Source: Marinobacter manganoxydans MnI7-9 (lineage in GTDB: Bacteria > Pseudomonadota > Gammaproteobacteria > Pseudomonadales > Oleiphilaceae). Taken from it: a stretch of 64,000 bases of DNA. The stretch lies in assembly GCF_000235625.1 (NCBI RefSeq), contig NZ_AGTR01000014.1:62001-126000 (forward strand). Direction: 5' to 3'. Each line of letters begins with the position of its first letter. Within the stretch, counting starts at the first letter, position 1. Position numbers and translations under genes: made by a program. Of the stretch, positions 1 through 9,196 are shown in pieces. Below the pieces are notes generated by a model. It searched no databases and was not told the DNA's origin. It saw nothing but the letters and a program-made list of their open reading frames with translations.

Positions 1-623
1 TACTTCTCGCCGGTTTGTGGGTGGAGAAAGCCTACACCGAAGCCGTACTGGCGCTGTACACCGTACTCGGTCACCCCCTGGGCCTCGGTCACCCAGGCCA
101 CCAGTTCCTCCCAGGGTACGAAAATGGGCTCCCGGTGACCATTGGGCACGAAGCACACCTCGCGGCGCTGGCGGTTGAAGCGGGTGGGGATGACCTGGGA
201 TTTTTTCTTGAGTTCTATTACGGACGCAACTAGCCACCAAAGCATTAAACCTCCCCCTCCCCAAAAGCCAATCCAGAAGCTGATCTCTATCACTCCCCAA
301 AAAGCATGAATGGCATCGGGCAGACCATTGCCGAGCCAGTAAAGCATTAAAAAGGCAATCGCCGGAAAAACCATGGCCACCATAACGAATAAGCCAAAAG
401 GGCCGCCAAGAGTCACCTGCCAGCCAAACACCGAAGGCAACCCCACCCCGAAGTCCAGATAGCGTTCGTTCACCTCACCCACTGCGTGCCCGTGGTCCGT
501 GGGCGGCAAACCAGTGGGCAGGGGCAACGGTGACAGGTACGTCACCGTTCCGCTGGGGAACTTGTCACTTCGCCCGGCCCTGGGGGCGTTCGCTATATCC
601 GCCTTGGGCGTTTCCTGTGTCAT
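1..623 (-). CDS. DUF6708-like membrane protein of the T6SS module (3' end beyond the window)
   Basis: Reading the minus strand from an ATG at 623 gives an open frame to the window edge (207 residues seen), beginning MTQETPKADIANAPRAG. Two strongly hydrophobic segments lie near residues 67-96 and 110-135, followed by a cytosolic-type stretch with RFNRQRREVCFVP and PIFVPWEELVAWV, which I recognise as the style of the DUF6708 proteins found beside VgrG and VasX-like genes. The start overlaps the stop of the upstream effector gene in an ATGA, so the two are probably translationally coupled. Position directly behind a pore-type effector and the membrane topology would fit an immunity or accessory protein, but this is inference; an effector role is also possible. 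The family call is from memory of the motif, not from a search. Confidence 0.7.
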   Translation of the reverse strand, partial: MTQETPKADIANAPRAGRSDKFPSGTVTYLSPLPLPTGLPPTDHGHAVGEVNERYLDFGVGLPSVFGWQVTLGGPFGLFVMVAMVFPAIAFLMLYWLGNGLPDAIHAFWGVIEISFWIGFWGGGGLMLWWLVASVIELKKKSQVIPTRFNRQRREVCFVPNGHREPIFVPWEELVAWVTEAQGVTEYGVQRQYGFGVGFLHPQTGEK

Positions 624-3600
624 TCGAAGATATCCAGTTCCATAAAGGGATTGCGTACCTGGTACCAGAAGGTCCTGCCTTCGTTATCCTGGGGAGGTTC
701 CTGGACAGGCGTCACCGGCCAGTCACTGTCAGGCGTTACCTTGAGCATGTACACCTCCTGGGTGTAGCGGTCCTCCGAATGGTGGGTGTCCAGCCGGACC
801 ATCAGCGCCAGGTCACGGGTTTCGGGATACGGATCGCTCTTGCTGTGGTCCGGGGGCGAGAACGCCAGTTGCAGATGCCCGCCCCCTTCCCGGATGGCCA
901 GGCTCGTCAGGATATCATGGGAACAGCGCACCCAGGTTTCCGGGGTGTCACGGAACCAGCCCGAGCGTTCTGGCCGGATGCGCCAGGCACTGAGCCACAC
1001 TCGCCGGGGCGCCGGCTGGTCCAGGGGCTCTATCAACCCCGCCGCCGTCAGAGCATGGCAGTTCAGCACCAGTTGGTCCTTACCGTCTTGCTCTTCCGCC
1101 GGGACCTTCTCCAGGGACAGGCTGTTGCCGAGCTGGGCGAAGGCCTGCTCGTACTCCTCCAGCGATCCGTTGTGGATCTGGCCGGGTTCCCGCGACCAGG
1201 GGGTGGTCTGCAGCCACTGATCCCGCTCGCTCAAATTGTAGCGGTTGTACAGCCAGGTGCCCCCCAGCTCGAGCATGGTAAACGCCAGCCCGGCAATGTT
1301 CAGGCGGACGAACAGGCTGGACAGACGGGTGCCTGCGGTGGCCCAGGCACCTGCCTTGTCGGCGGCTCGCCATACCTCCATCGCAGCTATTCGTGTCTGG
1401 TTTAGGCCATATAGATTTGTCGCCGTCAGCCCGCCGCTGCCCACCATGCCAAGGGTCGCCCCCAATTGCGCCTGCGCATTACCGGTCCGTACGGCTTCCA
1501 GCCAGTTGCTGGCATGCTTGTAGGTGCCGATGGCGGCGCTGATAGCACCCGCGCCGTATGCAAATATTCCCAACCCAACATGCAAGCGGCCCATCTGGAT
1601 ATGGACCGACTGCACGGCGCTGCGCTGCCAAGAGTTTGCCAGGGTCTGGGCCCTGGAGGACAGAGCGGTGTCCGCCAGGCTTTGGGCGGCCAGGAAACCG
1701 GCGCCGGATGTAGCAGACAGACTTTCGATAAGTTTGCCATAGCTCCTGGCGTCTGGTGACTGAGCTTTAACTTCGGAAACAGCGTGAAAAAAGTTCACCA
1801 ACTGCGCCGCAAACACCATCACACCCAGCCCATCCCCCAGCAGGTTCACCCGTGGCGCAGAGGTCAGGCCCTGGCGGAGGTGCCCCATCAGTGTGCCCAT
1901 CTGCTGCTGGCCCGCGGCAGGCAGCAGCAGGGAGATACCCGCCCTGCCCGTGGTTGCGGGCTCGAGCCGCAGGCCGGTATTGGTTTCCTCCACCGGGCTG
2001 AGGGCGCCGGCCAGACGCCGGCCCAGGGCCCGCTGTTCCTCCCGGGTGGCCTTGAACTCGTTGACGATGCTTTGCGCCCGCTCGGATTTGTGGCCGTGGG
2101 TGGCCTTGGCCACGTCGTGGTCGTGGGCCAGGGATTCCAGCCGCTCGTTCAGCGACAGCAGTTGTTCCAGGTTCTGGCGGAAGGTGGCCAGCTCCGGTTC
2201 CGAGGCAACGCGGAACTCTACCTCACCGGCTTGGATGACCTTGAGCATCTTGCCCTTGAAAAAATACGGCAGGTCCCGGAACAGGTCGTCCAGGGGCGGT
2301 ATCCGGTTTGCCTCAATGCCTTGGTAAAGCTGTTCCATAGCCCGGGCGATACCTTTTGACACCGCCGGTGCCAGGGTGTCGCCAATGGCGGCTGCCTTTG
2401 CCTGGATTTCATGGGAGCGTAACTCAAGGTCCGGCAGGTGTCCGGCCTCCGCCTCGGCCAGGCGCCGCGCCCACTCGGCGGCCCTGGTCACCAGGCTGTA
2501 GCCGGCCCCTGCGATACCAAAGTAGGTGGTCGATGGCTCTGCATCCGGCGCCTGGGCGGCCTTGGGCAAGGTGTGGAACAAGGGGTGACTGTACTGGGGA
2601 TTCTCCTCCAGCCAGGCCAGTACCTTTTCCGCCGCCTCGTCGGTGCGGCAAAGATCCTTCACGCAGGCATAGTTCAGGTCCAGGGCCGCCTCCAGTTGCT
2701 TCTCATCCGCCACGTCGAAATACCAGGCGGCCTGGTGGAAGCGGGAATCACACAACAGGGTGGCCCGGTCATCGGTGATGTCCGCCAGCAACCCTTGCCA
2801 CCGTGCCAGCTTGGCCCGCTGCGCCGCCATGAAGGCATCCATACGGGGGCGGTCGATCAGTTCATTGATGCCGCGCTGGCCCAGTTTGGCCCCGTTAAGC
2901 TGGTAATAGTTCTGCAGGTTGAGCTGATTGATGGTGTCCCGGTGCTGATCGTAGTTCGCCTGCCCCAGGGCATCAATCATGGCCAATTGTGCCCGGACCA
3001 GGGGATTATCCCCGTGGTGCTCGCGCAGGTAGGTTTCGGGGCCCATCGGTTGCGGGCCACGGTAATCCCTTCGCACCTCCAGGTAGTCGTAGATGGACTG
3101 GCGTTGTGCATCGTCGGTACTCTCGTACAGCGACTGGAAAGGTTCGCCTCCCGGTCTTTCGCCAGCCGTCTCCAGAGCGTGATCGTTGATCAGTGTCATG
3201 GACTCTATCCAAGCACCCAGCATATAGTCCCGCTCGGTGTGCCCCGGCTCGTCACCACCTTCCGCCCAGTCGCCGATCCAGCCCACCACATCATCCTGCT
3301 GCTGAGCCAGGTCCAGCATCACGCCCACGTCGTCCCTCAGCACCAGGCACAGGCAATTGTCCGGGTCTTCCACGGCCTGCTGCTTGATCAACTTGCCAAA
3401 TCGGCTCTTGTGGTAATAGGGCTGATTCTCCCAGTGATAGGGCTCGCTTTCCTGGGCGTGGCCGTTTTCGGGGGCATCCGGCGTATAGTCTTCGCCAAAT
3501 TCAGCCACCCATTGTTTGGCCTGTTCAGGCGTCAGCAGGTGCTCACCGCCGCTGACCGGCGAGGCACTGGCCAGGTCGATTTCCTGCATGAAGTGCGCAC

Positions 3601-4012
3601 GCTCCTCCTGGCTGTCAAGTATCTGAGCTTTCTTGCGTTCGGTGAGGGGCACATCGGCGAAGCAAACGTAGAGGGTGTGCTGCTTCGGGTATTCCAGCTT
3701 GCCACCGTTGTGGCCCGTCAGTTCACCATTTTCATGCAGGTACTCGTGGAGCTCCCCGGTATCTGCGTCCAATACATAAAGATAGCCATACCTAAGAAGG
3801 CGGTAGCCAAGCGGGCGGGAGGTCAGTGAGTAGGGGTACCCCGGGTCTGTATCGGCGGGCGCAACTTCTACCCTGCCGTACCGAATAGGCAGCAGGTTCA
3901 CGGTTCTCAGCAGCGGGCATGAAGCGGGTTCATCAATGGGGGTGCCTGGTTGTTCCCAGCACAAAAGATCGTTGCTTGCCCGGTCGTCAGTGGGGCGTTG
4001 TATCCGTGTCAT
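620..4012 (-). CDS. VasX-like type VI secretion effector
   Basis: A protein of 1130 residues. The N-terminal part (about 30-240), with CPLLRTVNLLPIRYG followed by GYRLLRYGYLYVLD, matches what I know as the toxin VasX N-terminal region. The C-terminal third carries hydrophobic segments near residues 720-745, 810-830, 848-870 and 900-922, as expected for a colicin-like membrane-inserting effector; a soluble domain follows to the end. The middle is helical and charged. It lies 3 nt behind a DUF4123 adaptor gene, itself coupled to vgrG, so loading onto that VgrG is likely. The family's prototype, VasX of Vibrio cholerae, permeabilises target membranes. Whether this protein forms pores is inference from topology. 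The downstream DUF6708 gene overlaps it by ATGA. Confidence 0.8.
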   Translation of the reverse strand: MTRIQRPTDDRASNDLLCWEQPGTPIDEPASCPLLRTVNLLPIRYGRVEVAPADTDPGYPYSLTSRPLGYRLLRYGYLYVLDADTGELHEYLHENGELTGHNGGKLEYPKQHTLYVCFADVPLTERKKAQILDSQEERAHFMQEIDLASASPVSGGEHLLTPEQAKQWVAEFGEDYTPDAPENGHAQESEPYHWENQPYYHKSRFGKLIKQQAVEDPDNCLCLVLRDDVGVMLDLAQQQDDVVGWIGDWAEGGDEPGHTERDYMLGAWIESMTLINDHALETAGERPGGEPFQSLYESTDDAQRQSIYDYLEVRRDYRGPQPMGPETYLREHHGDNPLVRAQLAMIDALGQANYDQHRDTINQLNLQNYYQLNGAKLGQRGINELIDRPRMDAFMAAQRAKLARWQGLLADITDDRATLLCDSRFHQAAWYFDVADEKQLEAALDLNYACVKDLCRTDEAAEKVLAWLEENPQYSHPLFHTLPKAAQAPDAEPSTTYFGIAGAGYSLVTRAAEWARRLAEAEAGHLPDLELRSHEIQAKAAAIGDTLAPAVSKGIARAMEQLYQGIEANRIPPLDDLFRDLPYFFKGKMLKVIQAGEVEFRVASEPELATFRQNLEQLLSLNERLESLAHDHDVAKATHGHKSERAQSIVNEFKATREEQRALGRRLAGALSPVEETNTGLRLEPATTGRAGISLLLPAAGQQQMGTLMGHLRQGLTSAPRVNLLGDGLGVMVFAAQLVNFFHAVSEVKAQSPDARSYGKLIESLSATSGAGFLAAQSLADTALSSRAQTLANSWQRSAVQSVHIQMGRLHVGLGIFAYGAGAISAAIGTYKHASNWLEAVRTGNAQAQLGATLGMVGSGGLTATNLYGLNQTRIAAMEVWRAADKAGAWATAGTRLSSLFVRLNIAGLAFTMLELGGTWLYNRYNLSERDQWLQTTPWSREPGQIHNGSLEEYEQAFAQLGNSLSLEKVPAEEQDGKDQLVLNCHALTAAGLIEPLDQPAPRRVWLSAWRIRPERSGWFRDTPETWVRCSHDILTSLAIREGGGHLQLAFSPPDHSKSDPYPETRDLALMVRLDTHHSEDRYTQEVYMLKVTPDSDWPVTPVQEPPQDNEGRTFWYQVRNPFMELDIFE

Positions 4013-4015
4013 TGT

Positions 4016-4840
4016 TCATCCTTGATTCAATGGAGGCGCCGTTTCCGTCACGGCATTGCTATCGGCTTGTGGTGGCAAGGTTACGAACAGGAATTGCATA
4101 ACCTCCCGCAAGTTGTTGCATCCGTTGCCAAGGGCCTCTTCCAGTATTCTGCCGAGTGCCGGGTAGGCATCCCTCAAATCAGGACCACCCAACTGGTTGC
4201 GCACCGACTCATGCAGGTTGTTCCATATGTGCAGTGCGCCTTTGCGCCGATTGAAGGCATCGAAAGCGCCCTTCAAGTCCCGCGAGGCCATCATTTTTTC
4301 GGGTTGGTCACCTATGTCGCCAGACTGAACAGCCGGGGGCTCGACAAGGTGCCACTGCTCGCTGATACAATCCGGAACAATCAACCGGTCCACGGCCCTG
4401 GTGGGGAAACGCGGCAAATTGCCCCCGATCACCGTGGCGGCCAGTGCCGGATGGGCAATCCGCACCAGTTCTTCACAGCCCGGCGCCACTTCTACCTGCA
4501 GGTGGGAGCGCATCCAACAGGCACAGCTAGCATGGTCTGTGGCCGAAATCAGCAGGTAACCCTGCTCTTGCCTGGGCCCCTGCTCCAGGAACCCTTCCAG
4601 CACCGGGTCTTCTGGCCCACTGAGCCATACAAGCCAGGGGGACAAGTCCGAAACCGCCTCCCAGCGGGTTGCAACGTACAGGCACTCTGCATTAATGGTT
4701 TGTCCGCCGGCCCACTGGTAGATTTGCTCACCGAGTTCGGGGATAGCAACACCATCCAGGACAAGCCCAACAGGTTGATGGCCAGGCCAGGGAACATGGG
4801 TAAAGGGCGACTCCCGCAACGACCAGGAATCCTGATTCAT
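4016..4840 (-). CDS. DUF4123 domain protein, T6SS effector adaptor
   Basis: A 274-residue protein. The first 140 residues carry the DUF4123 pattern: LYVATRWEAVSDLSPWLVWL, then PVLEGFLEQG and QGYLLISA. DUF4123 proteins (Tap/TEC) are chaperone-adaptors that connect a specific effector to the VgrG spike and are not themselves exported. Its ATG overlaps the vgrG stop codon (ATGA), and the VasX-like gene begins 3 nt after its stop, so the three are one transcription and translation unit, consistent with an adaptor between spike and toxin. The C-terminal half has no motif I recognise and is probably the effector-binding part. Confidence 0.85.
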   Translation of the reverse strand: MNQDSWSLRESPFTHVPWPGHQPVGLVLDGVAIPELGEQIYQWAGGQTINAECLYVATRWEAVSDLSPWLVWLSGPEDPVLEGFLEQGPRQEQGYLLISATDHASCACWMRSHLQVEVAPGCEELVRIAHPALAATVIGGNLPRFPTRAVDRLIVPDCISEQWHLVEPPAVQSGDIGDQPEKMMASRDLKGAFDAFNRRKGALHIWNNLHESVRNQLGGPDLRDAYPALGRILEEALGNGCNNLREVMQFLFVTLPPQADSNAVTETAPPLNQG

Positions 4841-6909
4841 GAGTTTTGCTCCTCACAAACCGGGCAGGTTGCATTCCCCTTCCTGAGTGCCGCAACTTGG
4901 GATTCTACATTGATGGCCGGAGCGTTCTTCCGTTGTTCAACTTCCGCCAGTGCCTCCTGCTCGGGCTCGTGGGGCTGATCACCCTCAATAACCCTTGGCA
5001 TTTGCGCCATCACCACGCTCTGTCCAGAACCGCTGCCTGGCGAACCACCAGAATTGATCTTGATGCCAGGCCCGGATAGCGTCACGCCGCTTGGGTCCAG
5101 TTTCAAAAAACTGCCACCCGCCGAAATGGTGATTTCAGCGCCGGCATCCAGCACCACTTTGGTTCCCGCCTTGTGGTGTACTTCAGTGCCCGCTTCGCTA
5201 AATGTTCCCTGGGAGGATTTCTGGTGGAATGTGCCGCCTATGTTCTGGCTGCAATCGCCTCCGATGGATTCCCGCTGTTCGCCATCGACTGTGCGATGCT
5301 CGTTGCCTTTCACATGACTGAAATCGTGGTTTTCCACAGTGCGATGACTGTAGTTCCGAATCACCTCCGTGCGGTTGTTCTCGGTAAGCAGGTCCAGATC
5401 TTTCTGGGCGTGTACGTAGATCTGTTCCTGATCGGCCTCGTCCTCAAACCGCAGTTCGTTACTGCCCTCGCCCTTGTGGGTTTTCGTTTTCAGGGTGGTG
5501 CGGGTTTTGTGCTCGGGCAGCCCATAGGGTGGCGTGTTGGTCACGTGATGGGTTCGGCCGGTGATGATCGGCTGGTCCGGGTCACCGTCCAGGAAGGAGA
5601 CAATCACTTCGTGGCCGATCCTCGGTAGCGCCATAAAACCATACTGGCCGCCGGCCCAACCCTGGCTGACTCTCAGCCAGGCGCTGCTGTGTTCGTTATT
5701 TTTCGAGTAGCGATCCCACGGGAACCGGACTTTTACCCGCCCATGTTCATCGCAGTGAATCTCCTCGCCTTCCTGGCCGGTGACAATCGCGATTTGTGGG
5801 CCGTCCATCAGGGGGCGGTGTGGCGTCTGCGGGCACCAGGTCAGATCTGCAGGTATGGCCTTGAACTGGTTGTGGTACGTGGTGGGTTCGCTGCCGCCTT
5901 CCTCTTCCAGAGCCTGGGGCTGCGTTCCGGTGTGGATGATAGACGTTAGCAGCCACTCCCGATTGAGATTGTCACTATCGTGCTCGGTCAGTTCCACTTT
6001 CGCGCCGGGGCTGAAATCCGGGCGGTTGCTCTCGCCGGAGGCGGTGCTGGCGTCATTGCGAAGGGATTGCAGTCTGGCTTCGGTAAAAGGCTGGCCACTG
6101 GCGTCGGCCTTGAAGCGGCCGGGGTAGTCGTAGTGCTGGTAGTCTTCCCGGTGCTTCAGATCGCCAGAAGCATGCTCATGCATCAGGGCATAGGCGGGAT
6201 TTCTGAAGGTGTAATCCTTCATTGCCACAGAGGCCACCCGCACCCGTTCTTCATACCGGAACCGATACACCGCCGGGCGCTGGGTGCTGCCGCCTGCTTT
6301 GGCGTTGTATGCTGCCGGCTCCAGTTTCGGAGCATCGCCATGATGGTCGGCGATTATAAGCGCCGACTGGGTGTCCCCGTCCACGCTCCCCTGTTCATAG
6401 CGGTAATGCCAACCCTCTTCAGCCGCGAGGCGTTCGAGAAAGGCCAGGTCGCTTTCCCGGTGCTGAACACAGTATTCCCGTTGCTCCGGCGTGCGCTTCA
6501 GATCGAAGATCGAATCGATAATGCCGCGCTCTTCCAGGAGAGTGCGCACAATGGTGTCGGTGCCCTGGGTTTGGAAAATCCGGCTGTTGTGCATCAGTCC
6601 AAGACGCCAGAGCGGCGGCTGGATAATCAGTTCATAGCGGGTACGCCGGTGGCCGGCATCGCCTCGGACGAATTCGTTGACCACCCCGGTAAACCGCCGA
6701 AGAGGCATGCTGTCCTGCCAGATAACGAGATCTACTGGTTGCTCCAGAATCTCTGCAGCCTGAATGGAGGGGTCGGTGCTGGCCAGCTCAAGGTGACCCT
6801 GAAACACCTCGGACAGGCGCTCGGTCAGTTTAAAGCCAACCACTGAAAATAAATCTGAGGGGAGTCCGCCAACACGGGCGGTAAACTGCAATCCACTTGC
6901 CTGGGGCAT
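4837..6909 (-). CDS. vgrG: Type VI secretion system tip protein VgrG (TssI)
   Basis: Read from the ATG at 6909 (MPQASGLQFTARVGG), which has AAGGAA ten bases upstream; the frame is open for another 48 codons but that extension looks non-coding. The 690 residues show the gp27-like base (about 1-340), the gp5 OB fold (about 365-450, with GRVKVRFPWDR, SQGWAGGQYGFMALPRIG and FLDGDPDQPIITGR), and a gp5 C-terminal beta-helix (about 490-610). A short tail ends in CPVCEEQNS, too small to be an effector domain. VgrG trimers tip the Hcp tube and are expelled with their cargo. No other structural T6SS gene (Hcp, TssB/C, ClpV) is in the window, so this is an orphan vgrG module served by an apparatus encoded elsewhere. 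Confidence 0.95.
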   Translation of the reverse strand: MPQASGLQFTARVGGLPSDLFSVVGFKLTERLSEVFQGHLELASTDPSIQAAEILEQPVDLVIWQDSMPLRRFTGVVNEFVRGDAGHRRTRYELIIQPPLWRLGLMHNSRIFQTQGTDTIVRTLLEERGIIDSIFDLKRTPEQREYCVQHRESDLAFLERLAAEEGWHYRYEQGSVDGDTQSALIIADHHGDAPKLEPAAYNAKAGGSTQRPAVYRFRYEERVRVASVAMKDYTFRNPAYALMHEHASGDLKHREDYQHYDYPGRFKADASGQPFTEARLQSLRNDASTASGESNRPDFSPGAKVELTEHDSDNLNREWLLTSIIHTGTQPQALEEEGGSEPTTYHNQFKAIPADLTWCPQTPHRPLMDGPQIAIVTGQEGEEIHCDEHGRVKVRFPWDRYSKNNEHSSAWLRVSQGWAGGQYGFMALPRIGHEVIVSFLDGDPDQPIITGRTHHVTNTPPYGLPEHKTRTTLKTKTHKGEGSNELRFEDEADQEQIYVHAQKDLDLLTENNRTEVIRNYSHRTVENHDFSHVKGNEHRTVDGEQRESIGGDCSQNIGGTFHQKSSQGTFSEAGTEVHHKAGTKVVLDAGAEITISAGGSFLKLDPSGVTLSGPGIKINSGGSPGSGSGQSVVMAQMPRVIEGDQPHEPEQEALAEVEQRKNAPAINVESQVAALRKGNATCPVCEEQNS

Positions 6910-7089
6910 ATCTTCATTCCTTGAAGAGCAATCGGTTTTTAAGCTCGTCCTGAGCAGGCCTCCGATTATAGCCATCAAGCCGTAGAATGAAACCCCGGGG
7001 CCAGTCTTGTGTTGGCATGATGAGAGGTTGACCGGAAATCCATTCTGCTGCACCCTAATCTGGTTTCATTATGCAACCGGAGAGAACAA

Positions 7090-8115
7090 GTGAGCGAATA
7101 CAGGAACCGAGCCGTTGTACTCAAACAGCGCCCCCAGGGTGAAATTCAACAAGGCGATCTGGTGTTGGAAGAGCGCCCCGTTCGCTCCCCCAATGAGGGT
7201 GAGGTGGTCGCACAGGTGCTCTGGCTGTCGCTGGATCCTTACATGCGCCCTCGTATGAACGATGCCAAAGGTTACATGGACCCTATCGGCATCGACGAGC
7301 CAATTGTCGGCGAGAGCGTTGCCCGGGTGGTGGAATCCCGCTCGGACGCCCTGAAGGTCGGTGATCTGGTCACTTGTTATTCCGGTTGGCAGGAATACGT
7401 TACCTTCCCGGGCGATGCGCCGATGGTGTACAAGATTCAGCAGCGAGACAACGTACCCCTGCAAGCCTATCTCGGCGTTGCCGGTATGCCTGGGCGCACG
7501 GGGTACTGCGGCCTGATGTACGTGGGTAAGCCGAAAGCCGGCGAAACCGTGGTTGTCTCTGCCGCTTCCGGGCCTGTAGGAACCGTCGTTGGCCAGACTG
7601 CCAAATCAGAGGGCTGCCGGGTTGTTGGCGTTGCCGGCGGCCCCGAAAAGTGCAATTACGTGGTCAATGAGCTGGGTTTCGACGCCTGTGTGGATTACAA
7701 GGCCGGCAATCTGGAAGCAGACCTGAAAGCGGCCTGCCCTGACGGCATCGATATCTACTTTGAAAACGTGGGTGGTGCCGTGACGCGCGCCGTGGCACCG
7801 CTGTTGAACACGGGCGCCCGGGTGCCCATCTGCGGTTTCGTATCCGCCTACAATGCGACGGATATGGCCAGCGTGGAAACCCCGTTTCACGTCCTCAAGG
7901 CACTGGACCCAGTACCCGAACACCGGTTTTTCCTGGTGACCGAATGGCAGGACCAGCACCAGGAGATCACCGACATTCTGGCCTCACGGGTCGCTTCCGG
8001 TGAACTGAAATACCGGGAAACTGTTGCCGAAGGCCTGGAAAATGCCGTTGACGCCTTCAAGGGCATGCTCAAGGGCCAGAACTTCGGCAAGCAGCTGGTT
8101 CATATCGCAAACTAA
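7090..8115 (+). CDS. NADP-dependent zinc-less MDR oxidoreductase (CurA / prostaglandin-reductase-like)
   Basis: 341 residues from a GTG at 7090, preceded by GGAGAG. The N-terminal catalytic domain contains LSLDPYMRPRMND, typical of the leukotriene B4 dehydrogenase / CurA branch of the medium-chain dehydrogenases; the cofactor domain has AASGPVGTVVGQTAK and later FENVGGAVTRAV. Members reduce the C=C bond of alpha,beta-unsaturated carbonyls with NADPH; they lack zinc-binding residues. The true substrate cannot be told. It is divergent from the T6SS module and convergent with another MDR gene, with 31 nt between the stops and no obvious terminator. Confidence 0.88.
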   Translation: MSEYRNRAVVLKQRPQGEIQQGDLVLEERPVRSPNEGEVVAQVLWLSLDPYMRPRMNDAKGYMDPIGIDEPIVGESVARVVESRSDALKVGDLVTCYSGWQEYVTFPGDAPMVYKIQQRDNVPLQAYLGVAGMPGRTGYCGLMYVGKPKAGETVVVSAASGPVGTVVGQTAKSEGCRVVGVAGGPEKCNYVVNELGFDACVDYKAGNLEADLKAACPDGIDIYFENVGGAVTRAVAPLLNTGARVPICGFVSAYNATDMASVETPFHVLKALDPVPEHRFFLVTEWQDQHQEITDILASRVASGELKYRETVAEGLENAVDAFKGMLKGQNFGKQLVHIAN

Positions 8116-8146
8116 CGAATCCAGGAAGGCGCGACAGGCTGCCTGC

Positions 8147-9115
8147 TCAGTCGGCAATCTTCAGGAGCACCTTGCCGGTATTCCTATTCTCGGCCACATA
8201 GGCCATCGCGTCTTCCAACTGTTCGATCGGCCAGGTGCTATCGATCAATGGCTCAATCTGGCTGGCGGCCAGCAGCGGCCAGACATGCCGGTAGAGCGCC
8301 TGCATGACCTCACCCTTATCCTCGACCGTTCGGGAGCGGAGTGTGGAACCGATAATACGCTGGCGTTTGACCAGCATGATGCCCAGATCCACCTCGGCCA
8401 TCCGGCCGCCCATCAGCCCGATCAGTACAATCCGGCCATCGACATTCAGAACCCGCTGGTCTTCGGCAATGTAGCTGCCACCAACCGGGTCCAGAACCAT
8501 ATCGACTCCGCCCCAGGCTGTAACGGCCTCCACAAAGGAACCGTCATTCCGGTTCCAGACACCGCTGGCCCCCAGCTTCCGACAAACCTCCAGCTTGACT
8601 TTGTCACCGGCAGTGGCGAAGACCGGGTTACCGAAGGCCGTTGCCAACTGAATGACAGCGGTGCCGAGACCGCTTCCGCCTGCGTGCAGAAGCACCCGTT
8701 CGCCCGGTTTCAGTGCCGCTTCGTGGTAAAGGTTCAGCCAGGCCGTGGCGAGCACCTCGGGAATGGCCGCTGCTTTCTCGAGTGACAAACCCTTGGGGAT
8801 AGGCAAAACCTGAACTTCGGGCACGACAACATGGGTCGCGTAACCGCCGCCCGTGAGCAAGGCGCAGACTTCGTCACCAGGCTTGAAACGGGTTACCCCT
8901 GATCCCACCGAGGCAATGCGCCCGCTGACTTCCAGCCCCAGAATGTCGGACGCGCCCGGCGGCGGTGGGTAGACACCCGCCCGCTGCATCAGGTCGGCAC
9001 GGTTGATGGCTGTCCAGACAACCTCAATTTCAACGTGGTCCTCCGGCGGCTCTCCCGGCCCTTCCCAGGATTCCCAGTTGAGGTTGCCCCCGGTTACCTT
9101 GATCGCTTTGATCAT
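8147..9115 (-). CDS. Zinc-less NAD(P)H quinone oxidoreductase, PIG3/TP53I3-type MDR
   Basis: 322 residues. WTAINRADLMQRAGVYPPPP and ILGLEVSGRI mark the quinone oxidoreductase PIG3 subfamily; the nucleotide-binding loop is HAGGSGLGTAVIQLA. The usual structural and catalytic zinc ligands of alcohol dehydrogenases are missing, as expected for this branch. The probable reaction is NADPH-dependent quinone or enone reduction, protecting against electrophiles. It lies 81 nt downstream of the glucosylglycerate phosphorylase-like gene in the same direction, so it might be read with that operon, but nothing functional links them. Confidence 0.87.
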   Translation of the reverse strand: MIKAIKVTGGNLNWESWEGPGEPPEDHVEIEVVWTAINRADLMQRAGVYPPPPGASDILGLEVSGRIASVGSGVTRFKPGDEVCALLTGGGYATHVVVPEVQVLPIPKGLSLEKAAAIPEVLATAWLNLYHEAALKPGERVLLHAGGSGLGTAVIQLATAFGNPVFATAGDKVKLEVCRKLGASGVWNRNDGSFVEAVTAWGGVDMVLDPVGGSYIAEDQRVLNVDGRIVLIGLMGGRMAEVDLGIMLVKRQRIIGSTLRSRTVEDKGEVMQALYRHVWPLLAASQIEPLIDSTWPIEQLEDAMAYVAENRNTGKVLLKIAD

Positions 9116-9196
9116 GTATCACGTCTCGGCCTTGCTCATATGGGCACAGGATACCCTATGTTTTTCGAGCATTGCACAAATGACGTTGTCAGATGA

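Noticed and set aside
15-233. 72-codon plus-strand frame at the left edge
   Set aside because: Antisense to the DUF6708-like gene, which explains this stretch better through conserved motifs and coupling to the upstream gene.
2438-3829. 463-codon plus-strand open frame
   Set aside because: It lies wholly antisense to the VasX-like gene, has no ribosome-binding site or recognisable domain, and such long shadow frames are common in GC-rich genes.
4837-5000. Cysteine pair at the VgrG C-terminus as an effector domain
   Set aside because: The tail after the beta-helix is short and only carries CPVCEEQNS, too little for a toxin domain; the separate VasX-like gene is the obvious cargo.
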